Shown: one piece after another, positions 31,710 through 39,686 of the stretch
Layout of the letters: each line of letters begins with the position of its first letter
Numbering within the stretch: the first letter of the stretch is position 1
From: an uncultured Eubacteriales bacterium
GTDB lineage: Bacteria; Bacillota; Clostridia; Oscillospirales; Acutalibacteraceae
NCBI GenBank assembly: GCA_949296825.1
Contig: CASFQZ010000079.1
Span: forward strand, 1-48,824
Direction of reading: 5' to 3'
Length of the DNA: 48,824 bases
Made by a program: the position numbers and the translations under genes
The notes under the pieces: model-generated
Databases searched by the model: none
Told to the model about the DNA's origin: nothing
Seen by the model: the letters and a program-made list of their open reading frames with translations, nothing else

Positions 31710-32134
31710 TGGAGCCTCTGCACCTGCATTATGACGTCAGCGGCACCGATTTTACCTGCGCAGGCGAAGCATCCGGTAAAATCAAGCGCACGCTGAAATC
31801 CCTCGGCTTTTCCCCGGCGGTGATCCGCAATGTCGCCATCGCGGTCTATGAGGCGGAGATCAATATGGTGATCCACGCCGGCGGCGGCGAGATCGACTGC
31901 ACCATCCAGCCCGACCGGATCGTGATCGTGCTCAAAGACAGCGGTCCCGGCATCCCGGACATTGAACAGGCGATGCAGGAGGGCTGGTCCACCGCACCGG
32001 AAAATATCCGCCAACTGGGCTTCGGCGCCGGGATGGGACTGCCGAACATCAAAAAATATTCCGACGAGCTGAACATCGACAGCACCGTCGGCGTCGGAAC
32101 CACCATGACCATTACGGTGCGCAACCGCGCGTAA
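31706..32134 (+). CDS. RsbW-like GHKL ATPase (anti-sigma factor/serine kinase type)
   Basis: 142 residues of the HATPase_c_2 type. N box NVAIAVYEAEINMVIHA (about 44-60), G1 box DSGPGIPD (about 79-86), a lid segment, then G2 box GFGAGMGLPNIKKYSD (about 104-119) and GTTMTITV at the end. Such small ATPases phosphorylate STAS proteins or bind sigma factors; alone they lack the dimerisation helices of histidine kinases. Overlaps the DRTGG gene by 4 bases and is followed 11 bases later by the HydS-like protein. No STAS protein or sigma factor gene is nearby, so the target is unknown. The SpoIIE-type phosphatase at 12.4-13.6 kb is a natural opposing enzyme. Confidence 0.87.
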   Translation: MMEPLHLHYDVSGTDFTCAGEASGKIKRTLKSLGFSPAVIRNVAIAVYEAEINMVIHAGGGEIDCTIQPDRIVIVLKDSGPGIPDIEQAMQEGWSTAPENIRQLGFGAGMGLPNIKKYSDELNIDSTVGVGTTMTITVRNRA

Positions 32135-32145
32135 GCGCACAAGGA

Positions 32146-33471
32146 TTGGAGGCGCGCGTTACGGAACAGTATTACCATTCGGTCCGTCTGGACAAGGAAA
32201 AATGCGAGGGCTGCATCCATTGCATCCAGCGCTGCCCGACCCAGGCGATCCGTGTCAGGAACGGAAAAGCCATCATCGTTGCCGAACGCTGCATCGACTG
32301 CGGCGAGTGCATCCGGGTCTGCCCCCATAAGGCGAAATATGCCGAGCGGGACGGGTTGGAGGAGCTTGCCCGCTTTGATTATACGGTGGCGCTGCCCGCC
32401 CCCTCGCTCTATGGGCAGATCGCCAATGTGAAAGATATCAATTCCCTGCTTTGCGCCCTGCGCGACATCGGCTTTGACGATGTGTTTGAAGTGTCGGCGG
32501 CGGCGGAGCGCATTTCCTCCGGCACAAAAAAATTCTTAAAGGAAAACCCCGGCTTCCCCCGGCCGGTCATTTCCTCCGCCTGTCCGGTGATCTGCCGGCT
32601 GATCAGCGTCTGTTACCCGAACCTGATCGAGCATATCCTGCCCCTGCACTCCCCCATGGAGGAGGCGGGACGCCTGGCAAGGGAAGCGGCGGTTAAAAAA
32701 ACCGGTCTGCCGCCGGAAAAAATCGGCATCTTTTTCATCACGCCCTGCCCGGCGAAGGTGACCGCCATCCGCCATCCGCTGGAATGCGAGACCTCCAACC
32801 TGGACGGCGCGCTGGCAATGAACGATATTTATCCCGCCCTGCTGAGCGCCCTCAAGCACGAGCAGGCAGGCGACGAACTGCAAAGCTCGGGGCTGATCGG
32901 TGTCTCCTGGGGAATGACCGGCGGCGAGGCGGCAGGTATTTTATCGGAGGACGCGCTGGCGGTGGACGGCATTGAAAACTGCATGAAGCTATTGGAGGAA
33001 ATCGAGGACGAAAAGCTGCGGGACATTTCCTTCATCGAGCTGAACGCCTGCTCCGGCGGCTGCGTCGGCGGCGTTCTGACGGCGGAAAACCCCTTTATCG
33101 CCAAAGCCCGCCTGCAGCATCTGCGCAAATACCTGCCCGTGTCGATGAATCGCGCCTCTCTGGAGGAAACCCGGGACGTTCTGACGGCGGAAAAGCTGCC
33201 CGAGCCGGTGCCCGCCCTGCGGCTGGCAGACAATGTAGAAGAAGCCATGGAAAAAATGAACCGGTTGAACAGCCTGCTGGAGACCTTCCCCCGGCTGGAC
33301 TGCGGCACCTGCGGCGCGCCAACCTGCCGGGCGCTGGCGGAGGACATCGTGCGCGGCTATACCACCGAACAGGACTGCATTTTCCGCATCAAGGAGGAGC
33401 TGGAAGGCGCGGGACTCGGCAAAGCCGCCGAGAACCTGATCCCCCCGCCGTTCCGTCAGAAGAAAGGCTGA
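32146..33471 (+). CDS. HydS-like sensory [FeFe]-hydrogenase homologue with L1 Cys-to-Ala change
   Basis: 441 residues. Two ferredoxin motifs, CEGCIHCIQRCP (20-31) and CIDCGECIRVCP (49-60), then a hydrogenase-like domain with degenerate motifs: L1 SSACPV at 143-148 (first Cys of the usual CC is Ala), L2 TPCPAK at 199-204 and L3 NACSGGCVGG at 300-309. A C-terminal four-Cys Fe-S domain (C386, C389, C394, C411) matches that of HydS, but there is no PAS domain. The Ala replaces the proton-transfer Cys, as reported for sensory hydrogenases, so slow or no turnover is expected. The start is uncertain: TTG at 32146 has its AAGGA only one base away, while a GGAGG at 32148-32152 points to a non-standard GTT at 32158. 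Last gene before a terminator. Confidence 0.85.
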   Translation: MEARVTEQYYHSVRLDKEKCEGCIHCIQRCPTQAIRVRNGKAIIVAERCIDCGECIRVCPHKAKYAERDGLEELARFDYTVALPAPSLYGQIANVKDINSLLCALRDIGFDDVFEVSAAAERISSGTKKFLKENPGFPRPVISSACPVICRLISVCYPNLIEHILPLHSPMEEAGRLAREAAVKKTGLPPEKIGIFFITPCPAKVTAIRHPLECETSNLDGALAMNDIYPALLSALKHEQAGDELQSSGLIGVSWGMTGGEAAGILSEDALAVDGIENCMKLLEEIEDEKLRDISFIELNACSGGCVGGVLTAENPFIAKARLQHLRKYLPVSMNRASLEETRDVLTAEKLPEPVPALRLADNVEEAMEKMNRLNSLLETFPRLDCGTCGAPTCRALAEDIVRGYTTEQDCIFRIKEELEGAGLGKAAENLIPPPFRQKKG

Positions 33472-33576
33472 CCGCAAAGCCGCAGGCAAAGACGCGGCAA
33501 AGCCCGCCGTGCCGCCGAAAAACGGCAAACCCCTTTTTCCGGCAAACCGCGGGGATCTTCCCGAGCATAAAACCAA

Positions 33577-33617
33577 AACGCATCTGCCGCCTTTTTGGCG
33601 CAGGTGCGTTTTTTGCC
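33577..33617 (+). terminator. intrinsic terminator after the HydS-like gene
   Basis: AACGCATCTGC plus GCC (33577-33591, one bulge) pairs with GGC plus GCAGGTGCGTT (33597-33610) around a TTTTT loop, followed by TTTT. The preceding 100 bases (33472-33576) hold only short GC-rich inverted repeats. Confidence 0.85.
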
Positions 33618-33652
33618 GCGCACTGCGAAGCCGCCATACTTTGGCAGAGGGT

Positions 33653-33681
33653 TTGACTTTTTCCGAAAAACGGGGTATAAT
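33653..33681 (+). promoter_or_regulatory. near-consensus sigma-A promoter of the ligase-racemase-synthetase operon
   Basis: -35 TTGACT (33653-33658), 17-base spacer, -10 TATAAT (33676-33681). The transcript should start near 33688, directly at a 5' hairpin GTTTTTC (33690-33696) with GAAAAAC (33712-33718), extended by CCC/GGG. Confidence 0.8.
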
Positions 33682-33740
33682 ACTATGAAGTTTTTCGCCC
33701 GTGTTGGGTGGGAAAAACATGGGAACGGAGCGTGGAACCG

Positions 33741-34982
33741 ATGGAATTTAAGGAATTGGAATTTATGCCCGTCATTCTGGGCGCGGATATCACCGCCTAC
33801 AGCCTGGTGCGCAGCTTTCACGAAGAATACGGCGTCAAATCGCTGGTGCTCAGCCGCTCGCAGGCGAAAATCATCTCTGAAAGCCGGCTGGTGGAAAACC
33901 GGGTGTTTCCCGAGCTGGAAAAAAAAGAAGTGCTGCTGGACACGCTGCTTCAGATCGGCAAAGAATTTGAAGGCAAAAAAAAGCTGCTGATTCTGGGCTG
34001 CGGCGACTGGTACGTGCGCATTCTGATCGAAAACAAAAAGCTGCTCTCTCCCTATTATATCATCCCCTATATCGATGAGGAACTGCTGAATCAAATTGTT
34101 CTGAAGGATAAATTCTATGCCATTTGTGAAGAGCTGGGCATCGGCCATCCGAAAACCTATGTCTATGAGTGCGGCAAAGAGAACGACTTATCCTTTGATT
34201 TTTCCTATCCGGTGATCGCCAAGCCCGCAAACTCCGCGCTGTACCATTACGCAAAGTTTCCTTCCAAAAAAAAGGTCTTCCGTTTTCAAAAAGAAGAAGA
34301 CCTGCGCGCCATGCTCAAGGAGCTGGAGGGCTCCTCCTATGATTATAAATTCCTGATCCAGGACTGCATTCCCGGCGACGACACCTATATGCACGTGCTG
34401 ACCTGCTACAGCGACCGCAACGGAAAGGTCAAATTCGCCGCACTCGGGCATTCGCTTTTGGAGGACCACACCCCCACCGCCATCGGCAATCCCGTCGCCA
34501 TCATCAACGAGGTGATCCCCGAGGTGATTGAGGCGGCGACCCGTTTTCTGGAGCATGTGGGCTATACCGGATTTTCCAATTTCGATATTAAATACGATAC
34601 CCGCAACGGCACCTATAATTTCTTTGAAATCAATGTCCGACTGGGCAGGAGCAATTTTTATGTCACCGGCAGCGGCTTTAACACGGTCAAATGGATCGTG
34701 GACGATCTGATTTACCATAAGGAGCTGGAATACACCGTCGCCGACCGGGAGCATCTGTTTACCGTGGTGCCCAAGGGCATCATTATGCGCTATGTTCACC
34801 AGCCGCAGCTGCGCGAGCAGGTCAATCGCCTGTACCGCGAAAAAAAGGTCAGCTATCCGCTGTGGTACCCCTGTGACCTTTCGCCCAAACGCCGGTTCTA
34901 TGTAATGGCGGCGCTTTTGAACCAGTACCGCAAATATCACCGGGTGGAGCAGGCGGAAAAGAAAAAAGCGCGCCAAGCATAA
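33741..34982 (+). CDS. ATP-grasp ligase, D-aspartate ligase (AslA)-like
   Basis: 413 residues from the ATG at 33741 (GGAG about 10 bases upstream; two earlier GTG codons lie in the leader hairpin or the ribosome site). The N-terminal preATP-grasp domain begins PVILGADITAYSLVRSFHEEYG, very like D-aspartate ligases and other carboxylate-amine ligases. The ATP-grasp core shows YPVIAKPANS, FLIQDCIPGDDTY and the metal-binding FFEINVRLGRSNFYVT. It ends in a basic helix (EKKKARQA). D-Asp ligases activate beta-carboxyl D-Asp as acyl phosphate and attach it to the Lys side chain of peptidoglycan precursors. Its operon partners, an Asp/Glu racemase and an AsnB/AsnH homologue, are those expected for making and amidating D-Asp. 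The substrate is inference from context; other amino-acid ligases share the fold. Confidence 0.8.
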   Translation: MEFKELEFMPVILGADITAYSLVRSFHEEYGVKSLVLSRSQAKIISESRLVENRVFPELEKKEVLLDTLLQIGKEFEGKKKLLILGCGDWYVRILIENKKLLSPYYIIPYIDEELLNQIVLKDKFYAICEELGIGHPKTYVYECGKENDLSFDFSYPVIAKPANSALYHYAKFPSKKKVFRFQKEEDLRAMLKELEGSSYDYKFLIQDCIPGDDTYMHVLTCYSDRNGKVKFAALGHSLLEDHTPTAIGNPVAIINEVIPEVIEAATRFLEHVGYTGFSNFDIKYDTRNGTYNFFEINVRLGRSNFYVTGSGFNTVKWIVDDLIYHKELEYTVADREHLFTVVPKGIIMRYVHQPQLREQVNRLYREKKVSYPLWYPCDLSPKRRFYVMAALLNQYRKYHRVEQAEKKKARQA

Positions 34983-34998
34983 AAAAGAGGCGGTCAGA

Positions 34999-35712
34999 AT
35001 GAAAGAAAAAATCCTCGGTGTTCTGGGCGGGATCGGGCCGCTGGCAACGGTCTATTTTATGGATATGCTGGTTAAAATGACCGACGCCGAAAGCGACCAG
35101 CAGCATATTCCGGTGCTGTGCTTCAACCATTCCACCATCCCGGACCGGACCGCCTATATCCTGGATCACCGCAGCCCCAACCCGCTGCCGGTGATGGAAG
35201 AGGACGCAAAGCTTCTGGAGCGGGCGGGCGCGTCCTGCATCGTCATCCCCTGCAACACCGCCCACTATTTTTACGAACAGCTGCAAAAAGCCGTTGGTGT
35301 TCCGATCATCAATATCATCACCGAAACCGTTGCCGCCATCACCAGCCGGCAGCCGGAGGTAAAAAAAATCGGCATCCTTGCCACCGAGGGCACCATCGCC
35401 GCCGGGTCGTACCAGAAAGCCTGCGCCGACCGGGGCGTCGCCTGCGCCGTGCCCGGCGAGGCGGACCGCCGCTCGCTGATGAACATCATCTACAACCAGG
35501 TCAAGGCGGGCAAAGAAGCGGATTTTGAAGAATTCATGCGCATCATCGGCGTGATGAAGCACGACGGCTGCGACGCGGTCATTCTGGGCTGTACGGAGCT
35601 GTCGATCATCCATCGGGATTTTCATATGAAGCGGGCGGACGTGGTGGATTCGCTGGAAGTGCTGGCGAAAAAAAGCATCGCCCTCTGCGGCAAAAAAGCC
35701 CTGGAAGAATAA
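34999..35712 (+). CDS. aspartate/glutamate racemase family protein
   Basis: 237 residues of the PLP-independent Asp/Glu racemase superfamily. The two catalytic cysteines are present: C85 in VIPCNTAHY and C198 in ILGCTELS. The start is VLGGIGPLATVYFMD, as in aspartate racemases (GGMGP-x-AT), not as in MurI. The GAG-type ribosome site (GAGGCGG) lies upstream, and the gene starts 16 bases after the ligase. It should supply D-Asp (or D-Glu) in the cytoplasm; in the D-Asp cross-bridge route the racemase makes the substrate of the ligase. Length is normal. Hydantoin racemase is unlikely, given the GGIGP start. Confidence 0.88.
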   Translation: MKEKILGVLGGIGPLATVYFMDMLVKMTDAESDQQHIPVLCFNHSTIPDRTAYILDHRSPNPLPVMEEDAKLLERAGASCIVIPCNTAHYFYEQLQKAVGVPIINIITETVAAITSRQPEVKKIGILATEGTIAAGSYQKACADRGVACAVPGEADRRSLMNIIYNQVKAGKEADFEEFMRIIGVMKHDGCDAVILGCTELSIIHRDFHMKRADVVDSLEVLAKKSIALCGKKALEE

Positions 35713-35727
35713 AGAAAGGATACGCCT

Positions 35728-37566
35728 ATGTGTGGTTTTGTTGGATTTTTGAACGATGAAGCAAACGGCGAAAAAAACACCGCCGTCATCCGCGATATGG
35801 CGGACAAAATCCGTCATCGCGGTCCCGATCAGGATGATTATTTTGTCGATTCCGATATTTCCCTCGGCTTTCGCCGCCTGAGCATCATTGACCTTGCCGG
35901 CGGCAGCCAGCCGATTCTGAACGAGGACGGCAGCAGGGTGCTGGTTTTTAACGGCGAAATCTATAACTTTCAGCCGCTGCGGGAGGAGTTGATCCAGAAG
36001 GGGCATATTTTCAAAACCCAGACCGATTCCGAGGTGCTGCTGCACGGTTATGAGGAATACGGCCCCGACTTTACCAAAAGGCTGCGGGGGATGTTCGCCT
36101 ACCTGATCTGGGATCGGAACAGCCGGACCCTCTTCGGCGCCCGGGACATCTTCGGCATCAAGCCCTTTTTCTATTACGACGACGGACAGACCCTGCTTTT
36201 CGCCTCCGAGATCAAAGCCTTCTGCGCCCATCCCCGGTTCAAAAAGGAGCTGAACCGCGAGCGCATTCCCGAATACCTCTGCTTTGAATATATCCCCTCC
36301 AACGAAACCTTATTCAAACACGTTTACAAAATGCCTCCCGCCTCCTATTTTATCTGTAAGGACGGCAAAATGGAGATCAGCGAATATTATCACCTGCAAT
36401 ACCACATCGACGAGAAAAAAACGCTGGGGGAGTGGGAGGACCTCATCGCCGAGACCTTCCGCGACTCCACCGAGGCGCACGGCATCGCCGACGTGGAGGT
36501 CGGCTGCTTTTTGTCCAGCGGCATGGATTCCAGCTATGCGGTCAAGGAGATGGCGAAGGGTAACCGGGTCAAGACCTTTTCGGTGGGCTTCGCCGAGGAA
36601 AAATACAGCGAGCTGAAATACGCCGAGGAATACGCCAAGACCATCGGCGTGGATATTTTCACCAAAAAAATCACCGCCGACGAATACTTTGACGCGGTGC
36701 CCACCGTCCAGTATTATATGGACGAGCCGCTGCCGAATCCCTCCGCCATCGCGCTGTACTTTTTAACCAAAACCGCCGCCGAGCAGGTCAAGGTGGTCCT
36801 GAGCGGCGAAGGCGCGGATGAGCTCTTCGGCGGATACTATTACTATCAGGACCCGCTGGCGCTGCAAAACTACCAGAAGCTGCCCCGCGCTCTGCGCAAG
36901 GGCATTGCCAAAATCGCCGAAAAAATGCCCGAGGGCACCCACGGCAAGCGTTTTCTGGTGCGCGGCGCCCAGACCATCGACGAATATTATATCCGCAACA
37001 ACTATAACTTCAACTGGCGCGAGCGTGCGAAATACCTGAGCCCCGACATCCCCGCGCCGGACCCCGCCGTGTTCACCAAGCCCTTTTTTGACGCCTGTCA
37101 GGGAGAGGACGACATCACCCGGATGCAGTATGTGGACATGAAAACCTGGCTGGTGCAGGATATTCTGGTCAAAGCCGACCGCATGAGCATGGCGAATTCG
37201 CTGGAATTGCGCGTACCGTTTTTAGACAAAAAAATGCTGGAGGTCGCCCTGTCCATCCCCTCCCGCTATCGTGTGTCGAAGGAAGTGACCAAAATCGCCC
37301 TGCGGGGCGCCGCCGCCAAACAGCTGCCGGAGAAGAACGCCAAAATGAAAAAAATGGGCTTCCCCGTCCCCCTAAACGACTGGCTCAAGCAGGAGAAATA
37401 TTATAACATGGTCGAACGCGTCTTCCAAAGCGACACCGCCGCCCAATTCTTCAACCGCGACGCCATCCTCCGCCTCCTGCGCGAACACCGCGAAGGCAAA
37501 CACAATATGAAACGAATCTGGACCGTCTATTGCTTCCTTTTATGGTACCAAGCGTATTTTTGCTGA
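35728..37566 (+). CDS. asnB: glutamine-hydrolysing asparagine synthetase homologue (AsnB/AsnH)
   Basis: 612 residues. Class II glutamine amidotransferase domain at 1-~190: nucleophile Cys2 in MCGFVGFL, RHRGPDQDDY and FNGEIYN. The synthetase domain has the PP-loop SSGMDSSYA at about 264-272, GEGADELFGGYYYY near 363 and DRMSMANSLELRVPFLD near 483-499. Glutamine-dependent amidation via an acyl-adenylate. In lactic acid bacteria, homologues (AsnH of Lactococcus, AsnB1 of L. plantarum) amidate peptidoglycan carboxyls instead of free Asp. Its place after an ATP-grasp ligase and an Asp racemase makes amidation of a D-Asp bridge a serious alternative to free asparagine synthesis. It starts 15 bases after the racemase with AAAGGA upstream. 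Ends in a strong terminator. Confidence 0.9.
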   Translation: MCGFVGFLNDEANGEKNTAVIRDMADKIRHRGPDQDDYFVDSDISLGFRRLSIIDLAGGSQPILNEDGSRVLVFNGEIYNFQPLREELIQKGHIFKTQTDSEVLLHGYEEYGPDFTKRLRGMFAYLIWDRNSRTLFGARDIFGIKPFFYYDDGQTLLFASEIKAFCAHPRFKKELNRERIPEYLCFEYIPSNETLFKHVYKMPPASYFICKDGKMEISEYYHLQYHIDEKKTLGEWEDLIAETFRDSTEAHGIADVEVGCFLSSGMDSSYAVKEMAKGNRVKTFSVGFAEEKYSELKYAEEYAKTIGVDIFTKKITADEYFDAVPTVQYYMDEPLPNPSAIALYFLTKTAAEQVKVVLSGEGADELFGGYYYYQDPLALQNYQKLPRALRKGIAKIAEKMPEGTHGKRFLVRGAQTIDEYYIRNNYNFNWRERAKYLSPDIPAPDPAVFTKPFFDACQGEDDITRMQYVDMKTWLVQDILVKADRMSMANSLELRVPFLDKKMLEVALSIPSRYRVSKEVTKIALRGAAAKQLPEKNAKMKKMGFPVPLNDWLKQEKYYNMVERVFQSDTAAQFFNRDAILRLLREHREGKHNMKRIWTVYCFLLWYQAYFC

Positions 37567-37568
37567 AC

Positions 37569-37604
37569 CAATCCCGCCGGAGAATAACCGGCGGGATTTT
37601 TTAT
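37569..37604 (+). terminator. intrinsic terminator after asnB
   Basis: ATCCCGCCGG (37571-37580) pairs perfectly with CCGGCGGGAT (37588-37597) around a 7-base loop, followed by TTTTTT. Confidence 0.9.
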
Positions 37605-37651
37605 GGAAAAACCGGCGAAAAGCTATCTCTATCCGCGCAGGGCGCCTTTGC

Positions 37652-37680
37652 TTGCTTTTTCCTCCGGCTTTTGGTATGAT
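37652..37680 (+). promoter_or_regulatory. sigma-A promoter of the amidohydrolase gene
   Basis: -35 TTGCTT (37652-37657), 17-base spacer, extended -10 TGG-like TTGG-TATGAT (37675-37680), about 28 bases before the ATG at 37709. Confidence 0.68.
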
Positions 37681-37708
37681 AGAGCAAAGAAGCAAAGGAG
37701 GGGTTTTG

Positions 37709-38524
37709 ATGCGGATCTTTGCCAATCATGCCCATGTCATTCCGGAGGAATTCCGCCCGAACTGCGGTTTGGCGGGGCTGCGGGCTTTGATGGAGGAATG
37801 CGGCATTGAAAGGGCGGTTTGCTTTGCGCCGTTTCCCTATCAGATGGAAAAAAGCAGGGAAAAGGACGCCTGCCGGTACCTTTATGAGCAAATGGAAGGC
37901 GATCCCGCTCTGGTCGGCTTCGGGACGGTGGATTTTGAGCGGGACGATCTGGAGGCGCAGGTGGAGCGAATCGTTTCTTACGGCTTCCGGGGCATCAAAA
38001 TTCACCCGGCGGCGCAGGAAGTGGCGGTCTTCGGCGATAAGGCGCAGCGCGTCTACGCCGCCGCTCAGGAGGCAGGGCTTTTCCTTTCGTTCCATACCGG
38101 CATCCACTGGCACCGTATTGCCGACTACCATCCGCTGCTGTTTGATCAGGTGGCGTGCAGCTTCCCCAAACTGAAATTCAGCATGGAGCATGTGGGCGGG
38201 TACCACTTTTTCAAAGACGCGCTGGCGGTGATGTGCAATCAGGCGCGCAATGAGGAGGGCGGCGGCGTGTACGCGGGCTGGACCAGCATCCATATGCCAA
38301 AGGACGGCATCGCCGACGAGTGGTCGCTGTCGGATCTGCAGCTGAAAACCCTTTTGTACCAGACCGACGACGAGCACAGCATCTTTGGGCTGGACTACCC
38401 CTATCGCCGGGGCGAAACCACAAAAGCAGACATCGACCGCATTTTGCAGCTGGATATCCCGGCAGAGAGTAAGGAAAAAATTCTGGGCAAAAATCTTGCC
38501 GCCGCGCTGGGAATGGACTGGTAA
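37709..38524 (+). CDS. amidohydrolase_2-type metal-dependent TIM-barrel hydrolase
   Basis: 271 residues from the ATG at 37709 (AAAGGAGG upstream; longer in-frame starts overlap the promoter). Metal-binding pattern of the amidohydrolase_2 family: HAH in FANHAHVIPEE at residues 7-9, GIKIHPAAQE (conserved KxHP), SFHTGIHWHR, the EHVGGYH segment and the terminal Asp in FGLDYPYRR. It resembles uronate isomerase- or decarboxylase-type members that act on small acids, but the substrate is not deducible. No signal peptide. It is a single-gene unit between the asnB terminator and the cysteine-synthase-like gene's promoter. Confidence 0.82.
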   Translation: MRIFANHAHVIPEEFRPNCGLAGLRALMEECGIERAVCFAPFPYQMEKSREKDACRYLYEQMEGDPALVGFGTVDFERDDLEAQVERIVSYGFRGIKIHPAAQEVAVFGDKAQRVYAAAQEAGLFLSFHTGIHWHRIADYHPLLFDQVACSFPKLKFSMEHVGGYHFFKDALAVMCNQARNEEGGGVYAGWTSIHMPKDGIADEWSLSDLQLKTLLYQTDDEHSIFGLDYPYRRGETTKADIDRILQLDIPAESKEKILGKNLAAALGMDW

Positions 38525-38544
38525 AAGAAAAAATATTTTTTCTA

Positions 38545-38573
38545 TTGCACAACCGGTTGATTTTGACTATACT
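38545..38573 (+). promoter_or_regulatory. sigma-A promoter of the cysteine-synthase-like gene
   Basis: -35 TTGCAC (38545-38550), 17-base spacer, -10 TATACT (38568-38573). The leader to the ATG at 38634 is about 55 bases and shows no riboswitch or T-box. Confidence 0.72.
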
Positions 38574-38633
38574 GTTTTATAAAGCTCAGGGATGGGTTTT
38601 TAGAAACGGTATTTTTTGGTGAGGCGAAATAAC

Positions 38634-39578
38634 ATGATATATGATACCATTCTGGACGCCGTCGGGCATACACCGATGATCCGCCTGCAGCGGATGGGCG
38701 ACCCGGAGGGCGCGCAGATTCTGGTAAAATACGAGGGGCTGAATGTTGGCGGCTCCATCAAGACCCGCACCGCGTATAATATGATCCTCGACGCGGAAAG
38801 ACAGGGGAAAATCCACAAAGACACCGTCATTGTGGAGCCGACCAGCGGCAATCAGGGCATCGGTCTGGCGCTGGTGGGGGCGGTCAGAGGGTATCGGACC
38901 GTGATCATCATGCCCGATTCGGTCAGCCGGGAGCGCAAGCTTCTGGTGGAGCATTACGGCGCAAAGGTGATTCTGGTCCACGACGCGGGCAATATCGGCG
39001 AGTGTATCGCCGAATGCGTGCGCACCGCCCAGAAAATGGCGGAGGATGACGAAAATGTTTTTATCCCCCAGCAGTTTGAAAATGAGGCGAATCCCCGGGT
39101 TCACCGCCACCGCACCGCGCTGGAAATCATGGAGCAGGTCGCCGGTCCGATCGACGGCTTCTGCTCCGGCATCGGCACCGGCGGCACCATCACCGGCATC
39201 GGCGAGGTGCTGAAGGCGCAGAACCCCTCCATCGTCATCTGGGCGGTGGAGCCGGAAAACGCCGCGATTCTGGCGGGCGGCACCGTGGGCACCCATTTGC
39301 AGATGGGCATCGGTGACGGTCTGATCCCGAAAATTTTGAACAAGGACATTTACGAAGATATCTGCGTGATTTCCGACCAGGAAGCCATCCGGACCGCCAA
39401 GGATCTGGCGCGGCTGGAGGGCTTGATGTGCGGCATTTCCAGCGGCACCAATGTGGCGGCTGCCATCCGGCTGGCGAAAAAGCTCGGCAGGGGTAAGACC
39501 GTGGTCACCGTGCTGCCCGACACCGCCGAGCGGTATTTTACCACCCCGCTGTTTGAAGAAGCCGCAGCGGAATCATAA
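38634..39578 (+). CDS. PLP-dependent cysteine synthase family protein
   Basis: 314 residues from the ATG at 38634 (GAGG upstream). Fold-type II PLP enzyme: the Schiff-base lysine is K43 in GGSIKTRTAYNM, the substrate-carboxylate loop is TSGNQG at 70-75, the phosphate loop is GIGTGGTITGIGEV and the C-terminal segment has SSGTNVAAA. It makes Cys from O-acetylserine and sulfide, or a related beta-replacement. SIKTR instead of SVKDR, and Gln instead of Thr in the TSGNTG loop, set it apart from classical CysK, so another nucleophile or O-phosphoserine as substrate is possible. No cysE next to it. Followed by a 12-pair hairpin without a T run. Confidence 0.85.
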   Translation: MIYDTILDAVGHTPMIRLQRMGDPEGAQILVKYEGLNVGGSIKTRTAYNMILDAERQGKIHKDTVIVEPTSGNQGIGLALVGAVRGYRTVIIMPDSVSRERKLLVEHYGAKVILVHDAGNIGECIAECVRTAQKMAEDDENVFIPQQFENEANPRVHRHRTALEIMEQVAGPIDGFCSGIGTGGTITGIGEVLKAQNPSIVIWAVEPENAAILAGGTVGTHLQMGIGDGLIPKILNKDIYEDICVISDQEAIRTAKDLARLEGLMCGISSGTNVAAAIRLAKKLGRGKTVVTVLPDTAERYFTTPLFEEAAAES

Positions 39579-39621
39579 ATTCTGTGTTTCCTTCGACGGG
39601 AAACCGTAACCCCTGTTTTCT

Positions 39622-39659
39622 ACAGAGCCGGCAGCGTCCTCTCCCTTTGCCGGCTCTGT
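39622..39659 (+). other. 12-pair perfect hairpin between the cysteine-synthase-like and glycosidase genes
   Basis: ACAGAGCCGGCA (39622-39633) pairs with TGCCGGCTCTGT (39648-39659) around a 14-base loop. Neither strand has a T run after it, so classic intrinsic termination is doubtful. It may be an RNA processing or stability element, or a weak terminator. Confidence 0.6.
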
Positions 39660-39686
39660 CAGTCTGAATGTAAAGGAAGATACCCG

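Noticed and set aside
38525-38633. Riboswitch or T-box before the cysteine-synthase-like gene
   Set aside because: The leader is only about 55 bases after the promoter and shows no conserved T-box or SAM motif.
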